Origin: Ancylobacter pratisalsi
GTDB taxonomy: Bacteria > Pseudomonadota > Alphaproteobacteria > Rhizobiales > Xanthobacteraceae
DNA length: 64,000 bases
Direction of reading: 5' to 3'
Assembly (NCBI RefSeq): GCF_010669125.1
Contig: NZ_CP048630.1
Span: 1,872,001 to 1,936,000, forward strand
Of this stretch, positions 28,894 to 39,456 are shown in pieces. The translations under genes were made by a program, and so were the position numbers. The first letter of the stretch is position 1; the number at the start of each line of letters is the position of its first letter. Under the pieces are notes generated by a model that ran no database searches, was not told where the DNA came from, and worked only from the letters and a program-made list of their open reading frames with translations.

Positions 28894-29487
28894 TCAGGCG
28901 CGCAGACCCGCCCTGAGCGCCGCCTGCTCGATAAGCGTCCTCAGCGTGGCGCGCAACCTCTCTTGCGCGCGCTCATCCTTCAGGTCGCCATTCTCGGCGA
29001 ACGCCTGCGCCGCTCCTGCAACCATCACCTGCTCGGCCAGCACCAGCGCGCCGAGCCCGAGCGCCAGCACCTGGCGCAGCATCATCGAGGCGCGGTAGCC
29101 GCCAAGGCCCCCCGGCGAGGTCGAGCCGATGCAGAACACCGGCTTGCGGAAGGCATCACCCTCGCCCTTGACGCGGCTGGCCCAGTCGATCGCGTTCTTC
29201 AGCAGCGGGGGCACGGCGGCGTTGTACTCGGGGGTGGAAATGAACACGCCATCGGCGTTGATCATCTGGTCGCGCAGCTTCTTGGCCGCCTCGGGCGGGC
29301 CCTGCTCGGCTTCCAGATCGCCGTCATAGATCGGCATCGGGTAATCGGCGAGCGAGATCAGCACCGGCTCGCATTCGAGCAGGGACAGCTCCTTGGCCGC
29401 CAGCGCGGCAAGGCTCGCGGAGTAGGATCCGGTGCGGATGGATCCGGCGAAGGTCAGGATTTTCGGTGCACGCATACGCATCCCCAT
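28894..29487 (-). CDS. NADPH-dependent FMN reductase family protein
   Basis: 197 aa, a flavodoxin-like fold. Motifs: ILTFAGSIRTGSYSASLAALA (phosphate-binding loop; residues about 10-30), and FISTPEYNAAVPPLLKNAIDW in the middle. It transfers electrons from NAD(P)H to FMN or quinones/azo compounds; the true acceptor is not evident. Starts at 29487, 29481 and 29475 (all ATG, very close together) are equally possible; 29475 would give the cleanest family N-terminus. It lies between pmtA and pyrF. Confidence 0.85.
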   Translation of the reverse strand: MGMRMRAPKILTFAGSIRTGSYSASLAALAAKELSLLECEPVLISLADYPMPIYDGDLEAEQGPPEAAKKLRDQMINADGVFISTPEYNAAVPPLLKNAIDWASRVKGEGDAFRKPVFCIGSTSPGGLGGYRASMMLRQVLALGLGALVLAEQVMVAGAAQAFAENGDLKDERAQERLRATLRTLIEQAALRAGLRA

Positions 29488-29605
29488 GGCTGGCCGGCGG
29501 GCGCGGGGCCAGCATGTCCCTCGCGCACGATCCTTCTCTCAGAAGCAATCTAGGGCCCTGCGGGCGGGCTCGCCAGCCACGCCATCGCAACGAATGACAG
29601 GGCGT

Positions 29606-30220
29606 TCAGGCGGCGACCGCCTCGGCCTGCTTCGAACGGTACACCCACACCCGCGCCGGGGGCAGGTTGGCCCAGATGCGCGGGCTGCGGTGAGCGTCGA
29701 GAGTGCCGGTTTCCAGCGGCACCGGGGACACCACGGCATAGGTGAACTGGATGAAGGGCGCCCGCGAGCAGCACAGGCCGAATGCCTGCCGAAGCAGGCC
29801 GTGCCGCTGCTGCGCCGGGCGGGTGAACAGCGGAAGGCTGGACACCACGGCGGCCGCGGGAGCGTCCAGCCGACCCTCAAGCGTGCCCTTCATGTCGTAG
29901 GCGTCGCCCTGGATCACGGTCGCCTGCGGAAAACGCGCCTTCAGCAGGTCGCAGAATTGCGGGTTGTACTCGATCAGCACCAGCCGCTCCTGCGCCACGC
30001 CCCGTGCCAGCAGCGCGGCGGTCACCGGGCCGGTGCCCGGACCCAGCTCGATCACCGGGCCATCGGACTTGGGATCGACATAGCTCGCCATGGTTCGGGC
30101 CAGCGCCCGCCCGGAGGGAGATACCGCACCGGTGCGAAGCGGATTCTGCAGCCAGGACTGGAGAAAGCGGACTTCGTCGGGACGCGACTTCGGGCCATCA
30201 GGGGCGGGACGATGCAACAT
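29606..30220 (-). CDS. pmtA: Phosphatidylethanolamine N-methyltransferase PmtA-type
   Basis: 204 aa, a SAM-dependent methyltransferase. Motifs: an N-terminal FLQSWLQNPLRTGAVSPSGR (residues about 19-38) and the SAM loop VIELGPGTGPVTAALL near 56-71, then SSLPLFT. This matches rhizobial PmtA, which methylates phosphatidylethanolamine three times to make phosphatidylcholine; a peripheral membrane enzyme. It lies next to dnaJ and the FMN reductase in the same order as in other Hyphomicrobiales. The alternative, a different small-molecule methyltransferase, is less likely given the N-terminus. Confidence 0.85.
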   Translation of the reverse strand: MLHRPAPDGPKSRPDEVRFLQSWLQNPLRTGAVSPSGRALARTMASYVDPKSDGPVIELGPGTGPVTAALLARGVAQERLVLIEYNPQFCDLLKARFPQATVIQGDAYDMKGTLEGRLDAPAAAVVSSLPLFTRPAQQRHGLLRQAFGLCCSRAPFIQFTYAVVSPVPLETGTLDAHRSPRIWANLPPARVWVYRSKQAEAVAA

Positions 30221-30408
30221 GCCACTTGGATTCCAATGAGCCGGATGGACGCGTGTCGAGCCGGAAGACCTATCGAGATGCTGAGCGACACTAAAGACCT
30301 TAGCTCGCGATGTTAAGTCCCTGTCGTGACGAGCCGATTACGATACGACAACATCAAGATCACACAGCCGTTTGGAAATGATTACCCGAAACGGCCGGCG
30401 CGGCATTT

Positions 30409-31554
30409 CTACTCCGCATCGCCGGCGAAGAAATCCTTCACCTTGGCAAAGAAACCGGCCGCCTCGGGATGGTTGTCCTTCGAACATTCGGCATCGAACT
30501 CGGCCAGCAACTCGCGCTGGCGGCGGGTGAGGTTCTGCGGCGTTTCGACCACGACCTGCACATACATGTCGCCGCGATTGCGCGTGCGCAGCACCGGCAT
30601 GCCACGGCCGGAAAGCCGGAACCGGCGGCTGGACTGGGTGCCCTCGGGCACCTTCACCTTGGTGGTGTCGCCCTCGATGGTCGGCACCTCGGTGGAACCG
30701 CCAAGCGCCGCCGTCACCATGGAGATCGGCACCCGGCAGAACAGGTCGGCGCCGTCGCGCTGAAAGAACTCGTGCGGGGCAATCGACAGGAAGATGTAGA
30801 GGTCGCCCGGCGGCCCGCCGCGCATCCCCGCCTCGCCCTCATTGCCGAGCCGGATGCGGGTGCCGTCCTCGACACCCGGCGGGATCGCGACCTGGAGCGT
30901 GCGCTCACGGGTGGTGCGGCCCGCGCCGGCGCAGCTCGGGCATGGATCCTCGATCACCTGGCCACGGCCCTGGCAGGCCGGGCAGGTGCGTTCCAGCGTG
31001 AAGAAGCCCTGCGCTTGGCGGATGCGGCCCGAGCCCGAGCAGGTGCGGCAGGCGCTGGGCTGGGTGCCCGGCTTGGCGCCGGAGCCCGAGCAGGTCTCGC
31101 ACACCACGCTGGTGGGCAGGTGGATGGTCGCGTCCTTGCCGTTGAACGCTTCCTCCAGCGTGATCTCCATATTGTAGCGCAGGTCTGCCCCGCGCTCGCG
31201 CCCGCGTGCACCGCCGCCGCCACCGCCGCGCCGGCCGCCCATGCCGAAGAGATCGTCGAAAATGTCGGAGAAGGTCGAGGCGAAATCGGAGCCGAAGCCG
31301 GGGCCCGCGCCGCCACCGCCCATGCCGCCGTCAAAGGCCGCGTGGCCGAAGCGGTCATAGGCCGCCCGCCGCTGCGGGTCCTTGAGAATGTCGTAGGCCT
31401 GGCTGATTTCCTTGAAACGCGCCTCCGCCTCCCCGTTTCCGGGATTCTTGTCGGGGTGCCATTTCATCGCCAGCTTGCGGTAGGAGCTCTTCAGCTCGCC
31501 GTCATTGCAGGTCTTGCTGACCTCGAGGATCTCGTAAAAGTCGCGCTTCGACAT
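30409..31554 (-). CDS. dnaJ: Chaperone protein DnaJ
   Basis: 381 aa. J domain (residues 1-70, HPD in [11 protein letters not shown]), a Gly/Phe-type linker (about 75-120, unusually rich in Gly/Arg), four zinc-finger Cys pairs ([32 protein letters not shown]), and C-terminal peptide-binding domains. It stimulates DnaK's ATPase and delivers unfolded clients. The ATG at 31554 gives the normal [12 protein letters not shown] start; the open frame upstream to 31614 has no support. It is 190 nt from dnaK across a terminator, so part of its transcription may be its own. Confidence 0.96.
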   Translation of the reverse strand: MSKRDFYEILEVSKTCNDGELKSSYRKLAMKWHPDKNPGNGEAEARFKEISQAYDILKDPQRRAAYDRFGHAAFDGGMGGGGAGPGFGSDFASTFSDIFDDLFGMGGRRGGGGGGARGRERGADLRYNMEITLEEAFNGKDATIHLPTSVVCETCSGSGAKPGTQPSACRTCSGSGRIRQAQGFFTLERTCPACQGRGQVIEDPCPSCAGAGRTTRERTLQVAIPPGVEDGTRIRLGNEGEAGMRGGPPGDLYIFLSIAPHEFFQRDGADLFCRVPISMVTAALGGSTEVPTIEGDTTKVKVPEGTQSSRRFRLSGRGMPVLRTRNRGDMYVQVVVETPQNLTRRQRELLAEFDAECSKDNHPEAAGFFAKVKDFFAGDAE

Positions 31555-31689
31555 GAGTCGTTCGGCCGCCCAGCGTTCGGACCGCCTTGCGCCCGGCGCG
31601 GAATGCACGGGCACGCGGTCAGGGTAGGCAGATCATGCAGGAATCTTGCCGCCCAAGCCGCGGCGGTCCACGCATCGATCCGAAATGCC

Positions 31690-31726
31690 AAAAAAGATTC
31701 CGCCCCCGGAACAGGTTCCGGGGGCG
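31690..31726 (-). terminator. Rho-independent terminator of dnaK
   Basis: On the minus strand an 11-bp stem (CGCCCCCGGAA, 31726-31716, paired with 31711-31701), a 4-nt loop, then GAATC and a six-T run (31695-31690). It starts 18 nt after the dnaK stop and would limit read-through into dnaJ. Confidence 0.88.
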
Positions 31727-31744
31727 GGGTTAACGCGAAGCCGG

Positions 31745-33643
<1,899 letters not shown>

Positions 33644-33779
33644 ATTGTTTCTCCTTCCGGCAGGCCGGCCGGACCTTCTTGAAGCACCCGGAGAGGAACG
33701 ATTTGGCCGCAGCCACCCCGTCCCCCCGGACCGGCCCCCAAACAATAGGGCACGGCGCTATCCGCACCGTTCGTGGCCG

Positions 33780-33808
33780 ATATAGGGGGCGCCCGTTTCC
33801 GCCGCAAG
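33780..33808 (-). promoter_or_regulatory. RpoH (sigma-32) heat-shock promoter of dnaK
   Basis: On the minus strand CTTG (33808-33805), an 18-nt spacer, then CCTATAT (33786-33780). This matches the alphaproteobacterial RpoH consensus CTTG-N17/18-CYTATNT in every defined base. It lies 137 nt before the dnaK start, giving a leader of roughly 130 nt. Confidence 0.75.
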
Positions 33809-33915
33809 AAGGAGGCGACGGTTAAAAGCGGGAGGCAGGGGCTGGTTTTCGCCCATCCCCCGGATTCACCCGGTTTTCGCCGGTCCTGCGCGCGTCCGCA
33901 CCCTCCCCGCCCGGC

Positions 33916-35148
33916 TCAGTGGCCGGTGAACACCAGGGTCTGGATCGGCAGGATCACCGCCTGCAACCGCAGCAGCAGCGCGTGGACCACCGCGACCGTG
34001 TCCACGACGTGAAGGTAGACCGCCTGCAAGCCCCCGACCTCTCCCGACTCCAGCCGTTCATGATTGCTGGAATAGGCGTTGGCGATGCAGCTTGAGCCCG
34101 GCGGCACGCCGGCAAGCCCGCCTTCATAAAGCGGTTCGAGGAAGACGGTGATGGTGCCCGGCTGGCCCACCTGCTGGGTGTCCTGAAGCTGGTCGAGGGC
34201 GCGCAGCTGGCCGGCGGCAATGAAATCCTGCACGCCGGTCACCACCATCGGAATCACGGTGAGCGGCTTGGAGATGCACACCGCCTCGGCGACCATTCCC
34301 ACCTTCATCACCTGCGCTTCGATCTGGCCGAAGCCGGCGACCAGACGCTCGCGCCCCGCCCCGTCGGGAATGAGAACGCCGGCCGGCCGCAGCATGGGGT
34401 TGACCACGTCGCCGGGGCGCAGCGTGAACTGCTCGACCCGTCCGTCCGTGCCAGCGCGGATGGTGGTCTTGTCGAGAACGACCTGGGCCTGCGCCAGCGC
34501 GGCCTCGGCACTCGCCTTCTGCGCCGGCAGCAGCACATCGGCGCGGGCCTCGACCGACTGCTTGGTGGCGAGCGCCGCATCCACGCCGCCCTGGCGGCCG
34601 TCGACCACGACCTGCAGCCGCTCGATCTCGCGCGCCGACACGACGCCGGCATTGCGCCGCTGCAGTTCAAGCTTGGTCTCCAGCTCGTCCCGCGCCTGCT
34701 GCAGCGCCTGCTCGGCCTGCCGGACCTGACCGGCGCTCACCGCGATATCCGCCTGTGCCGACACCATGGCGGCGTCGATCTCGGTGATGCGCGCCCGCGC
34801 GGTCTCCACTTCGGCCTGCTGGGCGGCGCTGTCGAGCCGGAAGATCGGCTCACCCGCGCTCACATGGTCGCTGGTGCTCACAAACACCTCGGCGACCCGC
34901 CCGCCGGTTTCCGGGGCGATCGGCACGGCGCGGAAATAGGCCGTCACGTTGTTGGTCGAGGGGTGATTGTAGAAAATCACCGTGATCAGGCCGATGGTCA
35001 GCATCAGGCAGGTGGTGATGCCCCAGCGCAGCTCGAACCACACCGAATAGAGCGTGATCTCCCGCCCGAACCGCTTGTTCTGGACATAGCGGCGGTAGAG
35101 GTAATCGGGGAACACCGTGACCAGCGAGCACAGCAGCAGCTCAAGCAT
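33916..35148 (-). CDS. HlyD/YibH-like membrane fusion protein
   Basis: 410 aa. One membrane span near residues 45-65, preceded by a 45-residue mostly cytosolic/hydrophobic N-terminus, then NHPSTNN, a lipoyl/barrel part (VAEVFVSTSDHVSAGEPIFRLD), a long Gln/Ala/Glu-rich coiled coil (about 115-220) and a second barrel. This is the layout of periplasmic adaptors of the HlyD/EmrA/YibH type. The C-terminus carries another hydrophobic stretch (ALLLRLQAVILP). No RND, MFS or ABC transporter gene is adjacent; the only partner is the small membrane protein 3 nt upstream. Substrate and partner pump are unknown. Confidence 0.85.
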   Translation of the reverse strand: MLELLLCSLVTVFPDYLYRRYVQNKRFGREITLYSVWFELRWGITTCLMLTIGLITVIFYNHPSTNNVTAYFRAVPIAPETGGRVAEVFVSTSDHVSAGEPIFRLDSAAQQAEVETARARITEIDAAMVSAQADIAVSAGQVRQAEQALQQARDELETKLELQRRNAGVVSAREIERLQVVVDGRQGGVDAALATKQSVEARADVLLPAQKASAEAALAQAQVVLDKTTIRAGTDGRVEQFTLRPGDVVNPMLRPAGVLIPDGAGRERLVAGFGQIEAQVMKVGMVAEAVCISKPLTVIPMVVTGVQDFIAAGQLRALDQLQDTQQVGQPGTITVFLEPLYEGGLAGVPPGSSCIANAYSSNHERLESGEVGGLQAVYLHVVDTVAVVHALLLRLQAVILPIQTLVFTGH

Positions 35149-35151
35149 GGC

Positions 35152-35565
35152 TCAGCCCTCCCGATCCGGCACCGGCCCGTGAGCCGCGCGCGGCCCCGCC
35201 TCCGGCCGCTCGCGCTCCCCGTCTCCCGGCGCCATCCGTTCGGCGGCGCGGGCGATGCGGTTCAGCGGGCTGGCGAAATCGGGAAGGTCGATGAAGGCGA
35301 GCAGCAGTGCCGCCACCCAGAACATGTGAATGTGGGTGAACAGCGCGAGCAGGCAGAGCACCGCGACGACTTCCATCTGCAGCTTCTGCGACTTGTGAGC
35401 GATGCGCTCGGGCAGCGAGTGCAGAGCGAGGAACAGCACGCCAGCCAGCAGCACGGCGGCGAGCAGCGTGATGATCGCGACCCACAGCAGCACGTCGGTG
35501 TCACCCGGCGCGGTGATGAAGAACGGCAGATTCTTCACGGCGACGGCATGCTCGGACGGTGCCAC
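35152..35565 (-). CDS. Small membrane protein, YibI/DUF3302-like, paired with the HlyD-like gene
   Basis: 137 aa with two strong membrane segments (about residues 24-48 and 66-90), a cytosolic or periplasmic loop between them with LHSLPERIAHKS, and a Pro/Glu/Arg-rich tail. The LH-LP-IA-K, LFT-H and W pattern resembles E. coli YibI (DUF3302), whose neighbour YibH is an HlyD-like protein; this is resemblance by eye, not a search. The stop codon lies 3 nt before the start of the HlyD-like gene, so they are coupled. Function unknown. Confidence 0.65.
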   Translation of the reverse strand: MAPSEHAVAVKNLPFFITAPGDTDVLLWVAIITLLAAVLLAGVLFLALHSLPERIAHKSQKLQMEVVAVLCLLALFTHIHMFWVAALLLAFIDLPDFASPLNRIARAAERMAPGDGERERPEAGPRAAHGPVPDREG

Positions 35566-35715
35566 GCGTTCCCCCCGGACACAGCGACCCGGGACGCGAC
35601 GCTTGCGCGCCCCATCCCAAAGCTATGACACCGGAGCCGGCGCGCTGTCAAAGCCGCTGCGAGCACGCCTTGCCACGGCGCGCAGCCGGCGGGACGAACG
35701 GCCTCCGGCCGCCCC

Positions 35716-36639
35716 TCAGACCGGCGTGCCGGCAGGCTGGAAACGGGCGGCAAGCCGCTTGAGCACCCCGACCTGATCCTCGAGCTCGCGCCAGTGCCGC
35801 CCGTCCAGCTCCATGATGGCGAGCGCGCCGGGCGCGGGCCGCACGGCCTCCACCACCGCGTCCCAGTCGATCCCGCCCCAGCCGATCGGCAGGTGCAGGT
35901 CGCCCTCGCCGAACGCCACCGCCTCGGCGGAATGGTAGGTCCACAGCGTATCGGGCCGGCCGAAGGAATCGTGCAGGTGGAAATGAGCGACATAAGGCGC
36001 GAGCGCCGCGATCTCGGCGATCGGGTCGATCCGCGCGTCGGTGCAGCGAATATAGGCGTGGCTGACGTCGAGCGTCGCCTTCACCGCGTCATGCTCGATC
36101 GCGGCCAGCTCGCCGGCGAGCTTGGAAGGCGTCGCGGTCTCGCGGGCGCCGCTGAAGCGGAAGATGTTCTCCACGCACAGCCGCACACCCAGAGCGGCGG
36201 CCTTGTCGCCGGCCCGGGCAAGGGCGTCGCGCTGGCGCGAATAGGCCACCTCGACATCGTCGGCAGGGTCGGAGACGAAGCCGGTATGCATGATCAGGTG
36301 CTCGGCCCCGACCGCGGCGGCGATCTCGATATTGGCTTCCAGCACCTTCTCATGGCGCGGCAGGCGCTCGGCGATGTCCATCAGATTGATGGCAAGCGTG
36401 CCATGGACCGAATAGGCCAGGCGGCGGCCGGAAACGGCGCGCGCCAGATCCGCGACGCGGTTGTTCAGGACCCGGCCATCGACAATGAGGTGCCACGCAT
36501 AGGCCGGCAGCTCCACCAGATCGACCCCGAGAGCTTCCGCTTCATCCAGGCCGGCGCCGATATCGTCGAATTCGGGGCTGCCTTCGCGAAGTGCGTAGCC
36601 GCTGGCGCGAATGGCGGTGACCGGAATGTGCATCTGCAT
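35716..36639 (-). CDS. Sugar phosphate isomerase/epimerase (xylose isomerase-like TIM barrel)
   Basis: 307 aa, AP endonuclease 2/xylose isomerase-like TIM barrel. Metal and active-site strands are visible: LIMHTGF, LCVENIFRFSG, ATLDVSHAYI, HFHLHDSFGRP and IMELDGRHW. The family includes inositol, tagatose and hydroxypyruvate isomerases, so the substrate is open. The frame is open up to 36945, but that part is basic and low-complexity; I chose the ATG at 36639, with AGGA about 12 nt upstream (an ATG at 36633 is also possible). It lies alone on the minus strand between the HlyD pair and the VOC gene. Confidence 0.8.
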   Translation of the reverse strand: MQMHIPVTAIRASGYALREGSPEFDDIGAGLDEAEALGVDLVELPAYAWHLIVDGRVLNNRVADLARAVSGRRLAYSVHGTLAINLMDIAERLPRHEKVLEANIEIAAAVGAEHLIMHTGFVSDPADDVEVAYSRQRDALARAGDKAAALGVRLCVENIFRFSGARETATPSKLAGELAAIEHDAVKATLDVSHAYIRCTDARIDPIAEIAALAPYVAHFHLHDSFGRPDTLWTYHSAEAVAFGEGDLHLPIGWGGIDWDAVVEAVRPAPGALAIMELDGRHWRELEDQVGVLKRLAARFQPAGTPV

Positions 36640-36808
36640 CGATTGGCTTTTCCTGAACGTCGAAAAGAGTGGGAAGCCGGTGCCGCGACTCAGCGGCCCC
36701 GCCTTATGCGCGCATTTTATGGCACGCCGATTACAATTCGGCCGAATCCCATGCCACGCCAAGCGCTTAAGGCGCTTCCGGCACCGGCGGAGCCTGCCTT
36801 CCCATAGG

Positions 36809-37216
36809 TCACATATGCGGCGAGATCCATCCCGAAACCGCCCCTTCCGTATCGGCGACCACCGCGATCCGGCCGACGCCCGGCACCTCGAAGGCCGGCC
36901 GCAGCACCTCGCCGCCGGCCGCGACCGCCTTTTCCAGCCGGGCATCGAGATCGTCGACCGCGATATAGGAGAACCAGTGCGCGGGCAGCGCCTCGAACGA
37001 CGGCCCGGCCAGCGGAAACAGGCCGGCGATCCGGGTCTGCCCGAGCCAGGCGACGAAATAGGCGCTGCCGTCCTCCATCGGCATGGGCTCGAAACGCCAG
37101 CCCAGCGTCGCGGCGTAGAACGCCATGGCCTTTTCGGGCTCGCGCGAGTTCAGTTCATTCCAGACAAAGATACCGTGCGCAGGATTTGTCGTCATGACAG
37201 GCGCCTCGAAGGTCAC
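36809..37216 (-). CDS. VOC family protein (glyoxalase/dioxygenase fold)
   Basis: 135 aa, or 128 aa if the ATG at 37195 is used. Paired beta-alpha-beta-beta-beta units are suggested by GIFVWNELNSREPEKAMAFY, LGWRFEPM, SYIAVDDLDARLEKAVAAGGEVLRP and VADTEGAVSGW. It shows the vicinal-oxygen-chelate pattern but the substrate is not identifiable; members include glyoxalase, fosfomycin/bleomycin resistance and ring-cleaving enzymes. Residues after the final Gly look truncated compared with typical VOC proteins but within normal range. Confidence 0.82.
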   Translation of the reverse strand: MTFEAPVMTTNPAHGIFVWNELNSREPEKAMAFYAATLGWRFEPMPMEDGSAYFVAWLGQTRIAGLFPLAGPSFEALPAHWFSYIAVDDLDARLEKAVAAGGEVLRPAFEVPGVGRIAVVADTEGAVSGWISPHM

Positions 37217-37414
37217 ATGCTCAACCGAGCCGTGGGGTTGATCTTCGCCATCTTAACGATCAGGAAAGCATAGTGCGCGAATTCTGCCGCGTGGCGCCGC
37301 CATGGCAAAATCCCGGCGCCTTGATGCCGCCCCGATGGCTTGCGATGTCGCCTCAACCCTTCTAGACCCATGCATCAGGCCGCCCGGCGACGGCCACGGT
37401 AACCCCCCCGGAAA

Positions 37415-38104
37415 ATGCAGCTTTATCATCACCCCTTCTGTGCCCATTCCCGGCTTGTGCGCCTCGCTTTCGGCGAGATGGGCATCGATCACCTGCTGAT
37501 CGAGGAACGAGTCTGGGAACGTCGGCCTGAATTCCTGACGCTGAATCCCGCCGGCACGACGCCGGTTCTGGTGGAAGGCAACGGGCTCGTGGTGCCCGGC
37601 GTCGACGTCATTACCGAATATCTCGACGAGACGCGTGGCGCGGTGCTGGGTGATCGCCGCCTGCTGCCGCCCGACAGCCTGGCCCGCATCGAGGTGCGCC
37701 GGCTCGCGGGCTGGTTCAACCACAAGTTCTTCACCGAAGTATCCGAGCCGCTGATCCGCGAGAAGGTCTACAAGCGTTACATGCCCCGCGAGCTGGGCGG
37801 CGGGCCGCCGGACATGGCGGTCATCCGCGCGGCGCGTTCCAACATCCGCTATCATCTGCACTATATCGGGTGGCTGCTGAAGGCGAGGAACTGGCTTGCG
37901 GGCGAACGCATGAGCTATGCCGACCTTGCCGCCGCCGCGCATATTTCCTGCGTCGACTATCTGGGCGACGTGCCCTGGGATGAGGATGAGGGAGCGAAGA
38001 TCTGGTACGCGCGCATCAAGTCGCGTCCCGCGTTCCGGCCCCTGCTGGCGCTGACCATGGCGGGGATGCCGCCGGCGCCGTGCTACGCGGACCTCGACTT
38101 CTAG
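37415..38104 (+). CDS. fzlA: FzlA-type glutathione S-transferase family protein
   Basis: 229 aa, GST fold. N-terminal thioredoxin part YHHPFCAHSRLVRLAFGEMG and LNPAGTTPVLVEG; C-terminal helical part with WLAGERMSYADLAAAAHIS. It closely fits alphaproteobacterial FzlA, an FtsZ-binding protein in Caulobacter that curves and bundles FtsZ and is needed for constriction, with its typical C-terminal KSRPAFRPLL and ending YADLDF. The last 25 nt overlap the start of queG. Classification as FzlA rests on the C-terminal motif and the queG neighbour; a metabolic GST is the alternative. Confidence 0.78.
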   Translation: MQLYHHPFCAHSRLVRLAFGEMGIDHLLIEERVWERRPEFLTLNPAGTTPVLVEGNGLVVPGVDVITEYLDETRGAVLGDRRLLPPDSLARIEVRRLAGWFNHKFFTEVSEPLIREKVYKRYMPRELGGGPPDMAVIRAARSNIRYHLHYIGWLLKARNWLAGERMSYADLAAAAHISCVDYLGDVPWDEDEGAKIWYARIKSRPAFRPLLALTMAGMPPAPCYADLDF

Positions 38105-39261
38105 ACCCCGCCGCCGCCAAGGCCCTGCTGCTCGCCCTCGCGCGCGAGGAGGGTTTCGACGCCATGGGCGTCGCCGCGCCCGACGCCATCTCCCATGCCG
38201 GCCCGCGGCTGATGGAGTGGATCGCCCTGGGCGCGCATGGCGACATGGACTGGATGCCCCAGACCGCCGATCGCCGCGCCGCACCGGGTAATCTGTGGCC
38301 CGACATCCGCTCGGTCGTGATGCTCGGCCTCAATTACGGGCCCGACGAGGACCCGCGCGCGGCCCTGGCGCAGACATCGGGCGGGACCATTTCGGTCTAT
38401 GCCCGGGGCGATGACTATCACGAGCTGATCAAGGGCAAGCTGAAGCGCATCTGCTCGCGCTTCGTGCCCCGTGCCGGCGGCGCGGTGAAAGTGTTCGTCG
38501 ATACCGCCCCCCTGATGGAAAAGCCGCTCGCGGAGGCCGCCGGGCTCGGCTGGCAGGGCAAGCACACCAATCTTGTGTCCCGCACGCGCGGATCCTGGCT
38601 GCTGCTCGGGGCCATCGCCACCGATCTCGCGCTGCCCCCCGATCCGCGCGTCGAGGACCATTGCGGTTCCTGCCGCGCCTGCCTCGACGCCTGCCCGACC
38701 AACGCCTTTCCCGCGCCCTACCGCATCGACGCGCGGCGCTGCGTCTCCTATCTCACCATCGAGCATCGCGGGCCGATACCCCATGAGCTGCGCCCGCTCA
38801 TGGGCAACCGCATCTATGGCTGCGACGACTGTCTGGCCGCCTGCCCGTGGAACAAGTTCGCCGTGCTCGGGCATGAGGCGCGCCTTGCCGCGCGGGAGGA
38901 AAACCGCGCCCCGGCGCTGGCCGAACTTGCCCGGCTCGACGATGCCCGGTTCCGCGCCCGCTTCACCAAGAGCCCGATCAAGCGCACCGGGCGCACGCGC
39001 TTCCTGCGCAACGTGCTCATCGCCATCGGCAATTCGGGAGAGCCCGCCCTCGCCGCCGAGGCCGAGAGGCTGCTGGGCGATGATGCCCCACTGGTGCGCG
39101 GGGCGGCGGTGTGGGCGCTCTCGCGCCTGCTCTCGGCGCCCGATCTCGCCCGGCTCAAGGCGTATCATGACGGGGAGCGGGATGGGCAGGTGCGCGAGGA
39201 GTGGCAGCGCGCCACCGCCCCAGCGCCCGCCGCCCCAGCGCCTACCGAACCGCCGTCCTGA
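38080..39261 (+). CDS. queG: Epoxyqueuosine reductase (GTG start)
   Basis: 393 aa. QueG reduces epoxyqueuosine to queuosine at position 34 of tRNAs with GUN anticodons, using cobalamin and two [4Fe-4S] clusters. Both cluster motifs are present: CGSCRACLDACPTNAF and CDDCLAACPWNKF. A HEAT-like repeat region follows, and the C-terminal tail is Ala/Pro-rich. The start is GTG at 38080, inside the last codons of the upstream gene; the next in-frame ATG falls inside the conserved GFDAMGV segment, so the GTG is the first reasonable start. Overlap suggests coupled translation. Confidence 0.93.
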   Translation: MLRGPRLLDPAAAKALLLALAREEGFDAMGVAAPDAISHAGPRLMEWIALGAHGDMDWMPQTADRRAAPGNLWPDIRSVVMLGLNYGPDEDPRAALAQTSGGTISVYARGDDYHELIKGKLKRICSRFVPRAGGAVKVFVDTAPLMEKPLAEAAGLGWQGKHTNLVSRTRGSWLLLGAIATDLALPPDPRVEDHCGSCRACLDACPTNAFPAPYRIDARRCVSYLTIEHRGPIPHELRPLMGNRIYGCDDCLAACPWNKFAVLGHEARLAAREENRAPALAELARLDDARFRARFTKSPIKRTGRTRFLRNVLIAIGNSGEPALAAEAERLLGDDAPLVRGAAVWALSRLLSAPDLARLKAYHDGERDGQVREEWQRATAPAPAAPAPTEPPS

Positions 39262-39456
39262 TGCCGCCCCGTTTTCCTCCCCGCGCCTCCCTTCCCGCGA
39301 CGCGGCCGCGCGGTGAAATCGGCGACATGACATCGCGACGATGACGTCTCTTTCGGCGCGCGAAGCTGCGGCCGGGATTTTCCTTTAGAATGGAGGCGCG
39401 AACGTCCCGCGCCACATCCCGCGCGGCCCGAGAACAAGAGGTTCCCGACCCTGCCC

